Both the position numbers and the translations under genes were made by a program. From Paraphaeosphaeria minitans (Eukaryota > Ascomycota > Dothideomycetes > Pleosporales > Didymosphaeriaceae), in assembly GCA_015832175.1 (NCBI GenBank), contig WJXW01000004.1, forward strand, positions 3,534,001-3,598,000: a DNA stretch of 64,000 bases, written 5' to 3'. A model generated the notes under the pieces. The model was not told the origin of the DNA. It ran no database searches and saw only the letters and a list, made by a program, of their open reading frames with translations. Position 1 is the stretch's first letter. The number at the start of each line of letters is the position of its first letter. Positions 42,630 to 55,246 of this stretch are shown piece after piece.

Positions 42630-43667
42630 ATGGAGGAGCCGGCTAGCGACAGAACCGGCGAGAAAGAAGCCTACGTCAGCGCGAAAGCTTCTAAATTTCA
42701 GTTCAAAACGTCATCGGGCCGGCACTCGAAGCGCAAACACCGCCATTTGGACGACCAAGATGAGGAGAGGAAGCGGTCCAGCTCCTCGCGATACCACTCA
42801 GAGGAAGAGAGCGACTCGAGGCGCCGCCATAGGCATTCGAAGCGCAGGCACAAGCACAGCGACCACGGCCGCACCTTTGCACCAACTGGGGACTACGAGG
42901 ACCCTGACCACCGCCACCGCGAGTCCCTCTATGATCCTTTAGTGAACGGATTGCCCAACGTCGACTCGGACGCCATATTCCGAGAGTCCATCTTCGATGC
43001 CATGGCCGACGATGAGGGTGCAGACTACTGGGAAGGCGTGTACGGCCAGCCCATCCACATATATCCAAACACGAAGCCAGGCCCCGATGGAAAACTAGAA
43101 CGCATGTCAGACGACGAGTACGCGGAGTTCGTGCGCACCAAGATGTGGGAGAAGAGCCACCAACATATTCTCGAGGAACGCGCCGCCCGTGAGAGGGCGC
43201 GCCAGAGACGGAAAGAGCGGAACCGCGACCTGGAGGAGGAGACTGCCAAGCAAGAGGCAGACAGAGAGAATATTCGGCGCCAAATGGAATACAGTCTGAA
43301 GCGTGGCGCGGATCGGAAGAGGGCTAAAGAAACAGGCGCAGCATGGGCAACATACACCACCAGATGGGACCATCTCAAGTCCTTGCAAGATCCTGGGCTT
43401 CACGATCCACCAGAAATCATTCCTTGGCCGGTTGCCTCTGGCCGAGCTAGCCATGTAGAGGGCAAGTGGATCGAACACTTCCTGAAATCTTCGCCCAATT
43501 GGAGAGAAGACGCGCTGGCCTTGCTGAAAATGGAGCGTGTTCGCTGGCATCCCGATAAGATGCAGCAGCGCTTTCGCCAGCATCTCAACACGGAGACCAT
43601 GAAACTCGTGACAGCTGTTTTCCAGGTTATCGACCGGCTGTGGAACGAACAGAACCTCCGCCGCTGA
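42630..43667 (+). CDS. NF-kappa-B inhibitor-like protein 1 (NFKBIL1)-type protein
   Basis: An intronless 345-aa frame from an ATG. The N-terminal third is Arg/Ser/His-rich (RRRHRHSKRRHKHSDHGR), RS-like. A long charged helix follows. The C-terminus carries the family signature WREDALALLKMERVRWHPDK followed by MQQRF and a helix ending DRLWNEQ, a J-domain-like HPDK element. Mammalian NFKBIL1 is nuclear and affects splicing and innate signalling; the fungal proteins lack the ankyrin part, as here. Nuclear location is inferred from the basic N-terminus. Confidence 0.82.
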   Translation: MEEPASDRTGEKEAYVSAKASKFQFKTSSGRHSKRKHRHLDDQDEERKRSSSSRYHSEEESDSRRRHRHSKRRHKHSDHGRTFAPTGDYEDPDHRHRESLYDPLVNGLPNVDSDAIFRESIFDAMADDEGADYWEGVYGQPIHIYPNTKPGPDGKLERMSDDEYAEFVRTKMWEKSHQHILEERAARERARQRRKERNRDLEEETAKQEADRENIRRQMEYSLKRGADRKRAKETGAAWATYTTRWDHLKSLQDPGLHDPPEIIPWPVASGRASHVEGKWIEHFLKSSPNWREDALALLKMERVRWHPDKMQQRFRQHLNTETMKLVTAVFQVIDRLWNEQNLRR

Positions 43668-44627
43668 TGTAGCGTTTTCAACCTTCCCATGCAATCGCAC
43701 ACTGCCCGGTCGACCATGCCCACACCTGCATGACATTGCACCATTGTCACCACAGATCATTAAATCGATGACCTCGTATTTCCACTGCAATCTTAGAGAT
43801 ACCCCGAATAGTAGTAACCGTCGACCCGGTTGGGCGTCGATCAGAAACAGCTCGGCTCCATCGTTTCAGTCGGTTCCCGAGTGCATATCGCCGTCATACC
43901 TTGTGCCATCCCGAGGCGATGTTCGCTAATCGCTCAAGCTTTCCGTGCTTGGTAATTAATCAAAAACCGAAAGACTACGGCGGTCAGGCGCCGCAGTTTA
44001 GGACGCGCAGCATCGTGCAGTCCGGCTAAATGCATCCAGGCCTTGGTCGCGATGCTTTTTTGCACCCCTTCATTTTGATCGAAGCCTCGCGCGGAGCTTA
44101 CATAGTAATGCCAAGGTTGAAATTGACCAGGCCGATGTCGCTGTAGCCTATCAACCAAATGTGCCATCGTGTACATGTCTCAGCGCTAAAATGCCTTCTT
44201 CCGAAGAGACTTGTACCTGAGCACTGGGAGCGCCACCGCCTTTGTTTTGTGTTACACGAAAATAGACACCTACCAGGACATACACCTTGCACGGACTGTT
44301 TGAATACCATAGAACGGGTCTTGCAAGTAAAAGCGTCTATGACTTCGTCGTTCCGCGTTCGAAGGACTTGCGTCTGAAATAGCCGGTGGTTTCAAACACC
44401 TTTAAGCAATTCTGGGGTAGTTAATCTACACCCTGGGTACACCTGCCAATCTATGTACCCCACAATATACACCGGCAATTTGACGCCACTCCACGCCAGC
44501 ATCCGCCCCCGCTCCCCTCCTAATCGAAGAGCCTCCCCTGGGCCGACTGATATCGCAGGCTTGGCACTAAGGAATCGCTAACGGGGATATCAAAATCAAA
44601 CATTCCCAAGGCTCGAGGACCATGCAG
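43668..44627. other. intergenic and GH11 upstream region
   Basis: No gene is recognised. The last 250 bp before the xylanase contain C-rich stretches near 44,500-44,520 (CCGCCCCCGCTCCCC) that match the loose SYGGGG consensus of the carbon-catabolite repressor CreA on the opposite strand. This is only a consensus match. Confidence 0.4.
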
Positions 44628-44634
44628 TATATAA
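44628..44634 (+). promoter_or_regulatory. TATA box of the GH11 gene
   Basis: TATATAA lies 60 bp before the ATG, the usual spacing for strongly induced secreted hydrolase genes. Confidence 0.6.
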
Positions 44635-44694
44635 GGACTGTGGAGGACAGCATGTAGAAGACCGCCACGCAGCATCGACACAACGATCCTCAAC

Positions 44695-45424
<730 letters not shown>

Positions 45425-45691
45425 AGGAATGTGGGACTGTTCGCTGGAAACGCTCTGCGCCAAAGCTTAGCTGGATGCATCTCAGGGGCTACTTCAGCAT
45501 CGGGAACGTACGAAAGTCGAATACGATGGTGTTGCTTGCTCGCATGCATGTTGTATATAGCATTATCAATGGCACAAGCTTGTCTGGTACAGCCACTGAG
45601 TTTTATCTGCATTTTAGATAATCCCATCAAAATTTCGTTACATGACATGAAAAAGGACCCTTACATTCCCTACCCCCCCCCCCCAACTGCC

Positions 45692-47081
45692 CTATCTCAA
45701 CACGGCCACCAACCTCCCCCCGCTAACTTCCCTCCTCCGCATCCTCTCCAACCCGCCGTTAATTTCCCCAAGCCCCTCCACCGTCCCCACCACCTCGGGC
45801 GGCACCAACAGCCCCTTCAGCAACAACTTCTCGCACCACGCGCACAGCGCCTCGCCTACCTCGGGGATCTCGTGGAACAGCTTAATCGGCACGTTGTGCA
45901 GCGCCACGTCCTCGGGAATATTAGTCTTCGGCACGCCCGTGAGGCCGACGAGGTGCGACCGCGGCGAAGCGGAGGCCTCGTGTGGTGTGGATGGGGGCGT
46001 GGGAAGGCGCTCGGCCGTAGGTTTGGTAGAGGAGAAGGAAGATGCGTCTTCGGGGAGAGCGTCCAAAGTCTTGGAAGCCAGGGCGCGGAGGAGGTGCGCG
46101 GCGGTGTCCTTGCCCTGGGTGTCGAAGCCGAAGCGGGCGGTGTTCTTGGTGGCGGCACGGATGATGGCGATGGCGCGGGCGGGGTCGTGTGCGTCGACGA
46201 GGAGGTCCGGGCGGACGGGCTCGGTGGACGACAGACGCAGGCCGTGTTTTGCCGTGTCGACGACGGAGATGATGCGCAGGCCGGCGAGACGCGCGAGCTG
46301 CTTCAGCGTGTGGGCGCAGGTGGAACTGCCTCCCCATACGACGAGGAAGTCGCCTTTCCTCGCACGCTCTTCGGTGGCGATGCCTTCAAGACATTCTTGG
46401 CGGATGTCGTCGGGAAGGCGGGAGGGGTCGATGCTGCGGACTGTGGCGAGAAGGTCGGGGCCATCCTCGATGGCGGAGAAGTCGACGCCCATGTTGATGC
46501 CGAGGGCGAGGACGGCGGAGACGAATGCTACGCCTAAGATAGATCCTTTTTCTTGGGGAATGGGATGAGGAAGACGGATGGAGTTGAAGGATGATGCTAT
46601 GGCGTATTCTTGGAAAGCGGCTTTGCGTAGGTCGCGGTAGTCGGTTGAAGGGACAATGACAACGTCGCCATTGCGGAGACGAGGGTTGGGCGTCGTTGGG
46701 GCCTGGACGACCGTGCCGACTAGTTCGCGACCTGAGATGTATGGGAGTTCGGGTATGCCGAAGTTAAAGTCGCTGGAGGGTTGTTAACCTTGGCTGAGCA
46801 ATCCAGAGGGTGTGTACTTGCGGTGCTTTCCAGTCTATGGGGTTAAGGCCTACGGAAGTGACCTGTATCAGAAGCTCATGATCGTTCTGTGTCCTCGGTA
46901 TAGAATGACCAAGCTTCACATCGTACGGTGTCCGGATTGCATGTAGCAGCAGAGCAGACTGGCTGTCTGGAACAATCAACTCCTCATCCCGTCGCTGGTA
47001 ATCAGCGGTCGCTGCGGCGGCAGCCTCCACCGGAGTGATAGCCACACTGCGTCTCCTCCATTTTGCCGGCCACTGAACCAT
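45692..47081 (-). CDS. medium-chain (zinc-binding alcohol dehydrogenase-like) oxidoreductase
   Basis: Two exons (46822-47081, 45692-46772) give 446 aa. The single 49-bp intron has a GC donor (GCAAGT) and normal CAG acceptor; only this splice joins VGLNPIDWKAP to DFNFGIPELPYISGREL. GLNPIDWK and SGRELVGTV are the GroES-like part of the quinone reductase/enoyl reductase branch. LVVWGGSSTCAHTLKQLAR is the nucleotide-binding loop (G-G-S-S variant). The catalytic zinc Cys is not evident, so it is probably zinc-independent. The N-terminus is unusually long (about 60 residues before the domain). It is divergently paired with a flavin-dependent monooxygenase. A run of 12 C lies just beyond its 3' end (45,673-45,684). 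Substrate unknown. Confidence 0.82.
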
Positions 47082-47620
47082 TGTTGCGGGAGTGTTGATA
47101 TCGCACGTGCAAGTGGTTCGATACGCAGAGAAAGTGATACTTGTGTGATGCCTCGTGCAACTCACAGGTAGTTCAGGACGTCCGACCTTCGCTCATCTCC
47201 GGAATTAGCGGTTCTGGTAAACTGATTCGCTCGCACGTCATCTACTACTGTTGACGAGGCTCGCATACGTGCAGGTTCATGCTTACCCAGATGCAGGGTA
47301 TCCTTTGGACAACTGTTACAGAAGGGGTAAGGCGACACCTTGGTCATCGCGCCATAGTGAATAACTCATTTAGCTGCCGAGGAAACGCCCGATACCGTGT
47401 CAATTCGCTCGGAATCTGCTTCTGTTGTGCAATGAGACTCGTTCGCGACGTGGGGGAGGGGTCGATTGCGTTCGAAGATGCTGCAAGCACATCATCGCAC
47501 TAATCATCTCGAGCAGTACGTTAGCCGACATAGATAGCGACATCGGATTATCTCGCAGCTATAAACGCATAAAAGGCTCAAAGAAGAAAGCACGACATTT
47601 TCAGCATCTTGAACGACATC
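47082..47620. promoter_or_regulatory. shared divergent promoter of the oxidoreductase and monooxygenase genes
   Basis: A 539-bp region between two outward-facing starts. A TATAAA at 47,560-47,565 lies 55 bp before the monooxygenase ATG. No clear counterpart is seen on the other side. Confidence 0.55.
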
Positions 47621-49323
47621 ATGGCGCCCAGAAAACAGTTGATCCTGAATGCCTTCGTGGAGATGTGTGAGTTCACGTGACCGCGATTACTCAACACCCC
47701 TGCCTATCTTGCATGGTAACATCAAACTGACTGGAGATACTCATAAGGCAGTGGCCATCAGTCGCCAGGGCTATGGAGGCATCCGGACGACCACTCGCAT
47801 GAATTTGGCAACGTCCACCACTGGGTACAACTGGCCAAGCTACTCGAAGAAGCGAAGTTCCATGGTATCTTCATAGCGGACGTTCTGGGCGGTTACGATG
47901 TATACAACGGGAGTCTCGAGGCCGCGATAGTGTCTGGTGCGCAGTGGCCTGTGAATGAGCCACTGGCTGTCGTAAGCGCGATGGCCGCTGCGACAAGGAG
48001 CATCGGTTTCGGCGTGACTTGCTCAACAACATATGAGCAGCCGTATCATTTGGCTCGTAGGCTGTCGACAATGGATCATCTATCCAATGGAAGGTACTAT
48101 TTCCCCCTTGCAATCGAGATTCAATGCTGACATCAGTCAGGCTCGGCTGGAATGTAAGTGTGAAAGATGGATTAGGCATGGGGCCTTCAGTAACAACCGA
48201 TAGATCGTCACGAGCTACCTGGACTCCGCTGCAAAAAACATGGGCTTCAAAGAGCAGCTTGCGGTACGTCTATCCTTGTAGAAGTATGCGATTATGTTGT
48301 TGACACCCTAAAGCACGATGAGCGATATTCTCAAGCTGAAGAATATGTAAAAGTCATGTACAAACTGTTCGAATCCTCCTGGAGGGATGATGCTGTGGTT
48401 TTAGATCGTACCAAGGGTGTATATACCGAACCTGACCGTGTGCGCGAGATTAACCACCAAGGCAAATACTTCACGGTCCCCGGCCCTCACATTTGCCAGC
48501 CCAGCCCGCAACGAACGCCTTTGATACTGCAAGCTGGTGCCTCAAAGGCAGGGAAGAAATTCGCAGCTCAGAACGCCGAGGCCATCTTTGTGTCCGCGCA
48601 TGCCCCGGAAGTCTGCGCGAAAAACATTGCCGAAATAAGAGACCTTGCGAAGACTGAGTTCGGGCGGGATGGCAGCAACATCAAAGTTCTGGCCCTCGTC
48701 ACACCGATACTTGGACGCACTGAAGCGGAAGCACAAGCAAAACTTGCCGAGTACCGCAAATACGCGTCGCTTGAGGGAGCGCTTGCCCTGTTCTGTGGCT
48801 GGACCGGTATCGATCTCGGAAAGTACGGTGACAACGAGGAACTCAGACAAGTACAATCAAACGCGGTTAGGTCGACGGTGGAAGGCTATGCGCGGTTCTC
48901 GCCCGGAACATCGAAGTGGACGAAGCACACCGTTGCTGAACATGTTAGCATCGGTGGAAACGGACCCATCTTTGTTGGAACACCAGCACAGGTCGCAGAC
49001 AGCTTCCAGACGTGGCAAGACGAGGCCGGAGTCGATGGGTTCAATATTGTAAGTTGAGGCAGGGCTCATCGAAAAGACTGTGGCTGATGCAAAGACAGGC
49101 ATACGCCCTGTTTCCTCAATCCTTCAAGGATGTCATTGAACTACTGCTACCGGAATTGAGAGCTCGAGGGCTGTTCTGGGATGATTATACGGTTCCTGGA
49201 GGCACGTATCGCGAGAACTTCTACCAGAAGGAAGGACAAAGCGGTCCGCTTGATGAGCACGTTGCCTCCACTTACCGATGGAAAGCCGGTGTCGATGCGA
49301 AGGATCACACCATACCTAGCTAG
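47621..49323 (+). CDS. flavin-dependent monooxygenase, NtaA/SnaA/DszA (luciferase-like) family
   Basis: Six exons (47621-47666, 47748-48093, 48141-48153, 48204-48263, 48314-49048, 49099-49323) give 474 aa. Exon 3 is a 13-nt microexon. MCSGHQSPGLWRHPDD at the first junction, FHGIFIADVLGGYDVY, TCSTTYEQPYHLARRLSTMD, NGRLGWNIVTSYLDSAAKN across the microexon and RTPLILQAGASKAGKKFAA are the landmarks of this TIM-barrel family. Members use FMNH2 from a separate reductase to oxidise nitrilotriacetate, dibenzothiophene sulfone or related compounds. The fungal substrates are mostly unknown. No signal peptide, so it is cytosolic. The gene is complete and intact. Confidence 0.9.
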
Positions 49324-49983
49324 GCTTTTAGTTTACGATTTTAGCATCCTTGACACATCGTACCTTACGAAGAATAGAGAGGGCTTCGGCGTAGCTTGTT
49401 GCGGCTGCGGTGGTGGCAATAGCAGCCGCTGTATGGAGTTTTGTGGCGGATTATGTTGATCTGTGTGTTGGATTTGTCCAGAAACTTGAAGGGGAAAAAA
49501 GGATGAGCCTTGAGGATTACCTATTGGAGCGAGATTGTAGTTCTCGCCACAAAGTAATACACCTCACTACTGCAGCATGCGTGAACTGATCATCTTCATC
49601 TTGAAAGCTCGTATTGCCGCTGACAGAAGAAGGAAGGGTCGCGGGGCGCGCGAATATACCGCGTGATTGCGAATACCGACTGGACGTTAACAAAAGAGGA
49701 AGGCACGAAGGACAACCGTGATCTAACAACAGCTTCTATGAGGCTGCGACGCAGGGTGGCAGCTCAAATCAAGCGCTGGACACACTTTTCCCCGAGGAGA
49801 TGCGTTACTAGAGTGACTGTACGCATCACAAGAGCCTGCCTCGGACAAGTCTAAAGGCCGCGCACATGCGGAGGCCTTGAACAAACGCACGCTTAATATC
49901 CAGTTATAGAACAGGACAACGACAACTGAGAATATCGAACGCTCACAAGTCTAATTTATGTTCGATACGAGAGCTCTGTCCTC
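49324..49983. other. intergenic between convergent genes
   Basis: Downstream of the monooxygenase and downstream of the ferric reductase, which converge here. No gene is recognised. Confidence 0.5.
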
Positions 49984-52404
49984 TCACCACTTGAACTTTT
50001 CCTCAAAGTACTCGACCCCCCCTACCCCCCTTCCCAACATTGCGACGCACGCCTTCCTCGCCTCATCGGCCATCTTAGCAGGCCCACAAGCCACGATCGC
50101 GAGTCCGTCATAACCAGACTCCATGGCCATCTCCTCAACTACACTGTGTACAGCCGGCCTACCAGGCATCAACTTCACTCTCTTCAACCCGTTCGCCGGC
50201 ACGTCGTCTGTGACCTGGATATCTTGCGTTACGTGAACCTCCAGCTGGATTCGCTCATCGTCGATCAGAGCGCGAAAATCACGCAGTACTGATGCGAGGA
50301 ACGCGTGCTCACGGACTGCCCAGACGACGCGTAGGTTGACGACACTGGACGTTTCGGACAAAAGGCTGGACATATGCGATAGCGGGACGACAATACCCGT
50401 ACCCCCGACCACAAATAGGATATTTGTGAAAGTGCGGAGAGGTACAGTATGTCCGTAGGGCCCTTCGATGAGCACGCGGACCGAGGTCCGGTGAGATGCT
50501 GCTCGTTTGGCTAGACGCCCAGTAAAGCCGTCGTAGGGTCTGATGAGAAAAACGAGGGAATCGGGTTTCGATAGAGAATCTGCTGACTGGAGTAAAGCAT
50601 CTGATTCAGATGAGTCGTTCGAGTTGGCACGGTGTGCGGAAGGGCGCTCCGAGATGGAACTCAATGGAAGCTGGAGATCCGGACGCTCGATCTCGGTGCT
50701 GACATAGGCCAGAGTAAAAGGGTGACTTTGGTGCGCATACAGCGGTTCATCAACGACATATATGTAGTAGTAAGTTCCTGGCTGTGGTTTAGCCCAAGAT
50801 TTATTGCACGGTACACGCAGGCTGACTATGTGCGAGTCCGGATTGTAGGTAGCAGTGGCTTTCGTGTTCCAGACACGATAGTTGAACGCCAGAATGCGAC
50901 CACCGCGGAGGAGCCGGTCGAAGACCCATACTGCAACGCATGGGTACACGAAGCCATTCCATTCCCAGGCTCCGAAGATCAATACGTGGCTGAAGGAGTC
51001 AGCAGAATTTTCATGGTGAGGAAGAGTGCGACCTACTAGTACATGGTCACAAGAATGAACACAGAACAGACGATGTGTACCGCAAGAAAGACTTCGTAAT
51101 GGCTGCGGCGCAGTCCATACACCGAGAAAGCGATAAGAGCGCACATGAGGATCGTCGCTAGTTCTCCGTTCCAAAAGTACGTTTTGTGAAGATATCTCAT
51201 AAGGCTTGCCAGGCCGTCACCTGCTTGGGTCAATGATATGTCTACGACGAGAGAAAAGTGTGGGTCTTACGTTCGCAGATCATGATTGTGTAGCCGATGG
51301 AGTGGATGACGGCTTGCGCCGTGCTAACTCTGGCTACCCACCGGTGGAAGTTGTTGTATGTACCAAAGTCCCACCCAGTCATCCAAATCAAGGTGTTGTT
51401 TCTCATGCCGAAAAGCCAGATGAGTGGAAAGTTGATCAGGGATATAATGCCTGTCCGATCAGATACAAACCGCAGAAGCTGGTCGCGTTGCGTAGGCCAA
51501 TAGAGATTTCCATCGGTCAGACGGTAGCCTACTGAACATAGCACGATGTTCAAAACCACAAAGGCAAGAATTGTGAGACTTTGAATTCGTGTCGGGACGG
51601 TGCAACACTTGAACGGCTGTGAGCAACGGCTGTTGAAAGCAGCGGGTACGGTGATGTAGCGTTTCAATAGCGTCTGCAACGACCTCGGTATCCCGTAATT
51701 CTTCCGATAATGATTGAATTCATCAGGGCTGGCGGTGACACGGTGCAAGTCTTGTCGCCTCAGATCCTGAATGAGGGACACGACTTTACTCCCCACCCCA
51801 ATGGAGACCACGACTGCCCAGAAGTAGAATAACACATATCTACGATCATCAGCGCCATAAAACAGATATTCATTACCTGGGCTTCTCACCCATATATACG
51901 ATGGATATCATATTCGAAATACGCCGCATCCTTTCGAGAGTCTTAGCCACATCACGTGATATCAAACAGGTATCATACCAATGTCGTGAACGCTCTTTCG
52001 AAAAACTCTTCGTCGGGAATTACGACCTCGTTTAGGGTAGGCCACGTGAAGGCCTCGTCAGCGGACAACCGCTTCAAACCAGAGCGCTCCTCGGGGCGAA
52101 ATTGCTCGATGATCTCGTATGGTGGCAGAGTTGCATTGACTCGCTGTATGCAGGTATCGTTTGCATCTTGTAGCCATGTTTCACGTCCGGATTCCGCACA
52201 GAACTCGTCGATGCAGAGGTACAACGATGTAGCCCTCAGGATGCCCTCACATAATCGTGCCTTTTTGGAGCCTGGACTGGTATCGTTGAAAGTGGCATAG
52301 GTGACGACGGTCTCGCAACTTCCAAAGCACCACTTTCCGGATCGCACTACATGAGCGGCTATAGGTCTTGTGGGAAGGAGCAGCACGAAAGCTATGCTAC
52401 GCAT
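49984..52404 (-). CDS. ferric/cupric reductase, FRE family
   Basis: Five exons (51979-52404, 51890-51930, 51271-51839, 51037-51220, 49984-50989) with introns of 47-50 bp give 741 aa. The order is: signal peptide MRSIAFVLLLPTRPIAAHV; an extracellular Cys-rich region (WCFGSCETVV, LCIDEFC, DTCIQRVN); then FTTLDAAYFEYDIHRIYGYV over exons 1-3; and the ferric reductase membrane domain with heme histidines H321/H335 and H394/H408, each 14 apart. The GTAGGT donor at 51036 was chosen because it yields MYYHV with the fourth His. FAD- and NAD-binding domains follow (HPFTLAYVS, VLIEGPYGHTVPL, VVGGTGIVVPLSHM, VACGPAKM) and the protein ends EYFEEKFKW. It reduces Fe(III) or Cu(II) at the plasma membrane for uptake. 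Confidence 0.93.
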
Positions 52405-53895
52405 GAAGGTCGGCGGGTATTGGTGTAGGCGGTGGGCTCGGAGATGGCAGATGCAAAATCTTATCAGATCATGCACAGACCTTGTCAAAAGACGCCAGCG
52501 GCGGCAAGCAAAGTTACCCTTACGTAAGACCCCTACCCCTACCTAACCCCTACCTATCTACCAGCCTTTCTCTATTGTAGCGTACCTAACATACTTACAA
52601 TTGTACTGTAACTGTAGTAGGCTTAACCAGTCCGCACTACCTACTGTGGTGCATGCTGGAGGTCAAAGCCTGGATCAACCAGTATTGCCTCGCAACTAGG
52701 CCTAGCATTCCCTTGACAACGTCCTTTCATGATGGGTATGTGGCAATCGAATTCCCCAGGCACTCACACGGAAGACTGGAGAAAAGGTGCATAGACGTCA
52801 TGTATCTAGTGTCCGACGTAGCGTCTAGTGAGAAGCTGCGAACATTGCTGTACACAAAGAACGGCAAAGAGGAAGCGGAGCTGTTGTACGACCGCCCAGT
52901 ATTAAGCATATCTTCCACCCTCAACAAGCCAGAATGTCGAGGCAACTGAAGGCTGTGGAAGAAGACTGAAGTACCGAATGGCTAGTCAGCGGACGTCCTC
53001 GTCCTGCTGTTCTATACTAACGCGCTTCCGAAGAGAAGTCGAACTGGGTGGAAGAGCCTCACTATGATTTCCAATAGCTCGACAATTCGGCGCACAACAA
53101 GAACTCGAATAAGCCACACCTCGTATTCTCCAAAGAACCGAACAAGTGAGCTCGGGCCAAAGTATTCCAGCGGCGGAAATCGTCCAAATCGTCTGAGTAA
53201 GAAGGCGACAGTAGAAGCCCATACCTGAGCCGTGCAGGCCCGAGGACTTCCATCGCGTCGTCATCAGCGGCCAGTGTCACGTCGTTCAGAGGTTCCATCT
53301 TCAGCAGTGTCCAGAGACGGGGAGCAGCGGCCAATCTGAATCGCTTTGGCTACTCAGAGCTTGGGATAAAGTTTCAGAGCAAGAGCGACCACAGTGGGTT
53401 TCTGGAGCTCTGGAAGAAGCATGCAAAAGGACTCGTATAGGCCGAGAGCCAACATCGACCAAGCATGTTGAGTTGGGGTCGCTTGATCAAGGAGTTGAAG
53501 GATGCAGGTACGACTGGTGTTGGCGGTTGGAGTGTGAAGCCCCACACCATCGCTGGACAAGGCACTGCGAGCACGATGCACCTCAGAAACTGTAGAGATA
53601 GAATTAGCGCAATTGCAACTGGCATGAATTCAAATGACAGCCTTGGCATGTGGGCTTTGTTCAGATGAAAAAGCCAGGCACGCGAGCAATTCCCTGTTCC
53701 CGGACCTTGGGTCTGATTTTGCGCCATGACATCAGCGCCACGGCTTCTTGTCGCAGCTCCCCCCTAGCTAGTAGTCTACCTAGCGATACAGATTCCTCAT
53801 AAGAACGAAATGTCCTTGCCGGAGTCCCTGCAATGTACCTTACACTATACCATTCCTTGCTGTTCTTAGCAATTCGCTCCCTCTCTTGATTGACC
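52405..53895. other. intergenic with unassigned frames
   Basis: At 52,520-52,560, next to the ferric reductase promoter, lies a C-rich run of CCCCTAC/CCTAACC units. Further on, a 98-codon ATG frame (52,653-52,949, plus strand) and a 78-codon ATG frame inside 53,062-53,298 (minus strand) have coding-like texture but no recognised domain or splice support, so I do not call them genes. Confidence 0.4.
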
Positions 53896-55246
53896 ATGGC
53901 CATGGACTCGTCCGAGCTCGTGGTGCCATTGGTAGGCGCCCTCCAGGCCTCGATATCCGTCCTGGTCACCATCTTCTTTGGCGTCGTGACCGCGCAGCTC
54001 AACCTTCTCTCTGTGAGAGCTGCGAAGGAGGTGTCGCAGGCATGTGTGCGCATGTTTCTGCCTGCCTTGCTCATCTATAAGCTTGGCAGCAACCTGAACA
54101 AGGACACGGGCGTCCTCTATCTGCCTATCCTCATCTGGTCCAGTTCGTATACGCTCATCTCGCTCGGCATCGGTGCCATCGCTTGTCGCGTCTTCAAACT
54201 ACCCAACTGGGTCAAGCTGGCCGTTGCGTTCAACAACACGACGAGTCTGCCGCTGCTGCTCATTCAGTCGCTGTCCACGACTGGTGTTCTCGATGCCATT
54301 ATTCCACCGGGCGACGACGTGTCGAAGGCGCTTGACCGAGCCGAGTCGTACTTTCTGATCAATGCCATGGTCAGCAACAGCTTGACCTTTGCCCTTGGCC
54401 CCCGGCTGCTGCGGCCAAGCGACGAGGATGCACCGGACGAAGATAACAAAGAGGACGAGCAAGGTCATGGTGAAGAAGACGGCATGGAGCGAGGGCCAGA
54501 TGGCATAGTCGACGAAGAGACTTCGCTGCTCCCACAGCGTGCGGTTCGCCCAATCAATCACCTAGAACGCCGAGGCTACAAGCGCACCATGAAATGGATC
54601 CAGAGCCTACCACCGTGGGCACAACAGCTGTTCGATTTTCTGTACCAGTTCGTCAATGCTCCCCTGCTCGGGATCCTAGTGGGCGCCATCATTGGCCTGA
54701 CGCCGCCCCTGCATCGCCTCTTCTTCAACGACAGTAATGACGGTGGCTACTTCAACGCTTGGCTCACTACTGCCTTAAAGAACGTTGGTGAGCTTTTTGC
54801 AACTACACAGATTATTGTTGTGGGCGTGAAGTTGAGCCAGAGCCTGCGCAAAATGAAAGCGGGCGAGGACAGCGGCACCGTGTCCAAGAAAAGCATGGCC
54901 TTTGTGTTCTTGGTGCGCTTCTTCTTTTGGCCAGCAGTCTCCATTCCTTTGATCTATGCCCTTGCAACAAGAACGGCCGTACTGAGCACTGATCCTATGC
55001 TGTGGTTCGCCATGATGCTGATGTCGTCCGGACCTTCCGCGATGATACTGGTGGCATTGACTGACGTGACAGGGAGTCCGGAAGAGGAGAAAATGGTCAT
55101 TGCTAAGTTTTTGACGGTACGATTCTCATTTATTGACGATATAGCACACACTGACTGGTCTGCAGATTAGCTACGCCATCACACCACTTATATGCTTCGC
55201 TGTTGTTGGCAGTTTGAAGGCAACCGAGGCTGCTGCAGCTCGGTAG
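53896..55246 (+). CDS. auxin efflux carrier (AEC)-family membrane transporter
   Basis: Two exons (53896-55116, 55166-55246) with a 49-bp intron give 433 aa. The start is the ATG of MAMDSSEL. Ten hydrophobic segments are arranged as five N-terminal (from LVVPLVGALQASISVLVTIF to AMVSNSLTFALGP) and five C-terminal (from APLLGILVGAIIGLTPPLH to YAITPLICFAVVG), split by an acidic loop of about 80 residues (SDEDAPDEDNKEDEQGHGEE). This is the PIN-like/AEC topology, as in yeast Ecm3 and fission-yeast relatives. LTTALKNVGELFATTQIIVV and MMLMSSGPSAMILVALTDV are family signatures. The second exon supplies the last helix; without splicing the protein would stop early. Substrate unknown. Confidence 0.9.

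Noticed and set aside
45431..46537. 368-codon plus-strand frame
   Set aside because: It overlaps the medium-chain oxidoreductase exon on the other strand. Its protein is a GC-driven shadow without recognisable motifs.
51035..51042. alternative donor GTACTA at 51042 in the ferric reductase
   Set aside because: It keeps the frame but deletes the YY of MYYHV and breaks the 14-residue spacing of the heme histidines. The GTAGGT donor 6 nt later restores it.
52653..52949. 98-codon ATG frame
   Set aside because: It has plausible composition but no homology I recognise, no splice extension and no promoter signal. Not enough for a gene call.
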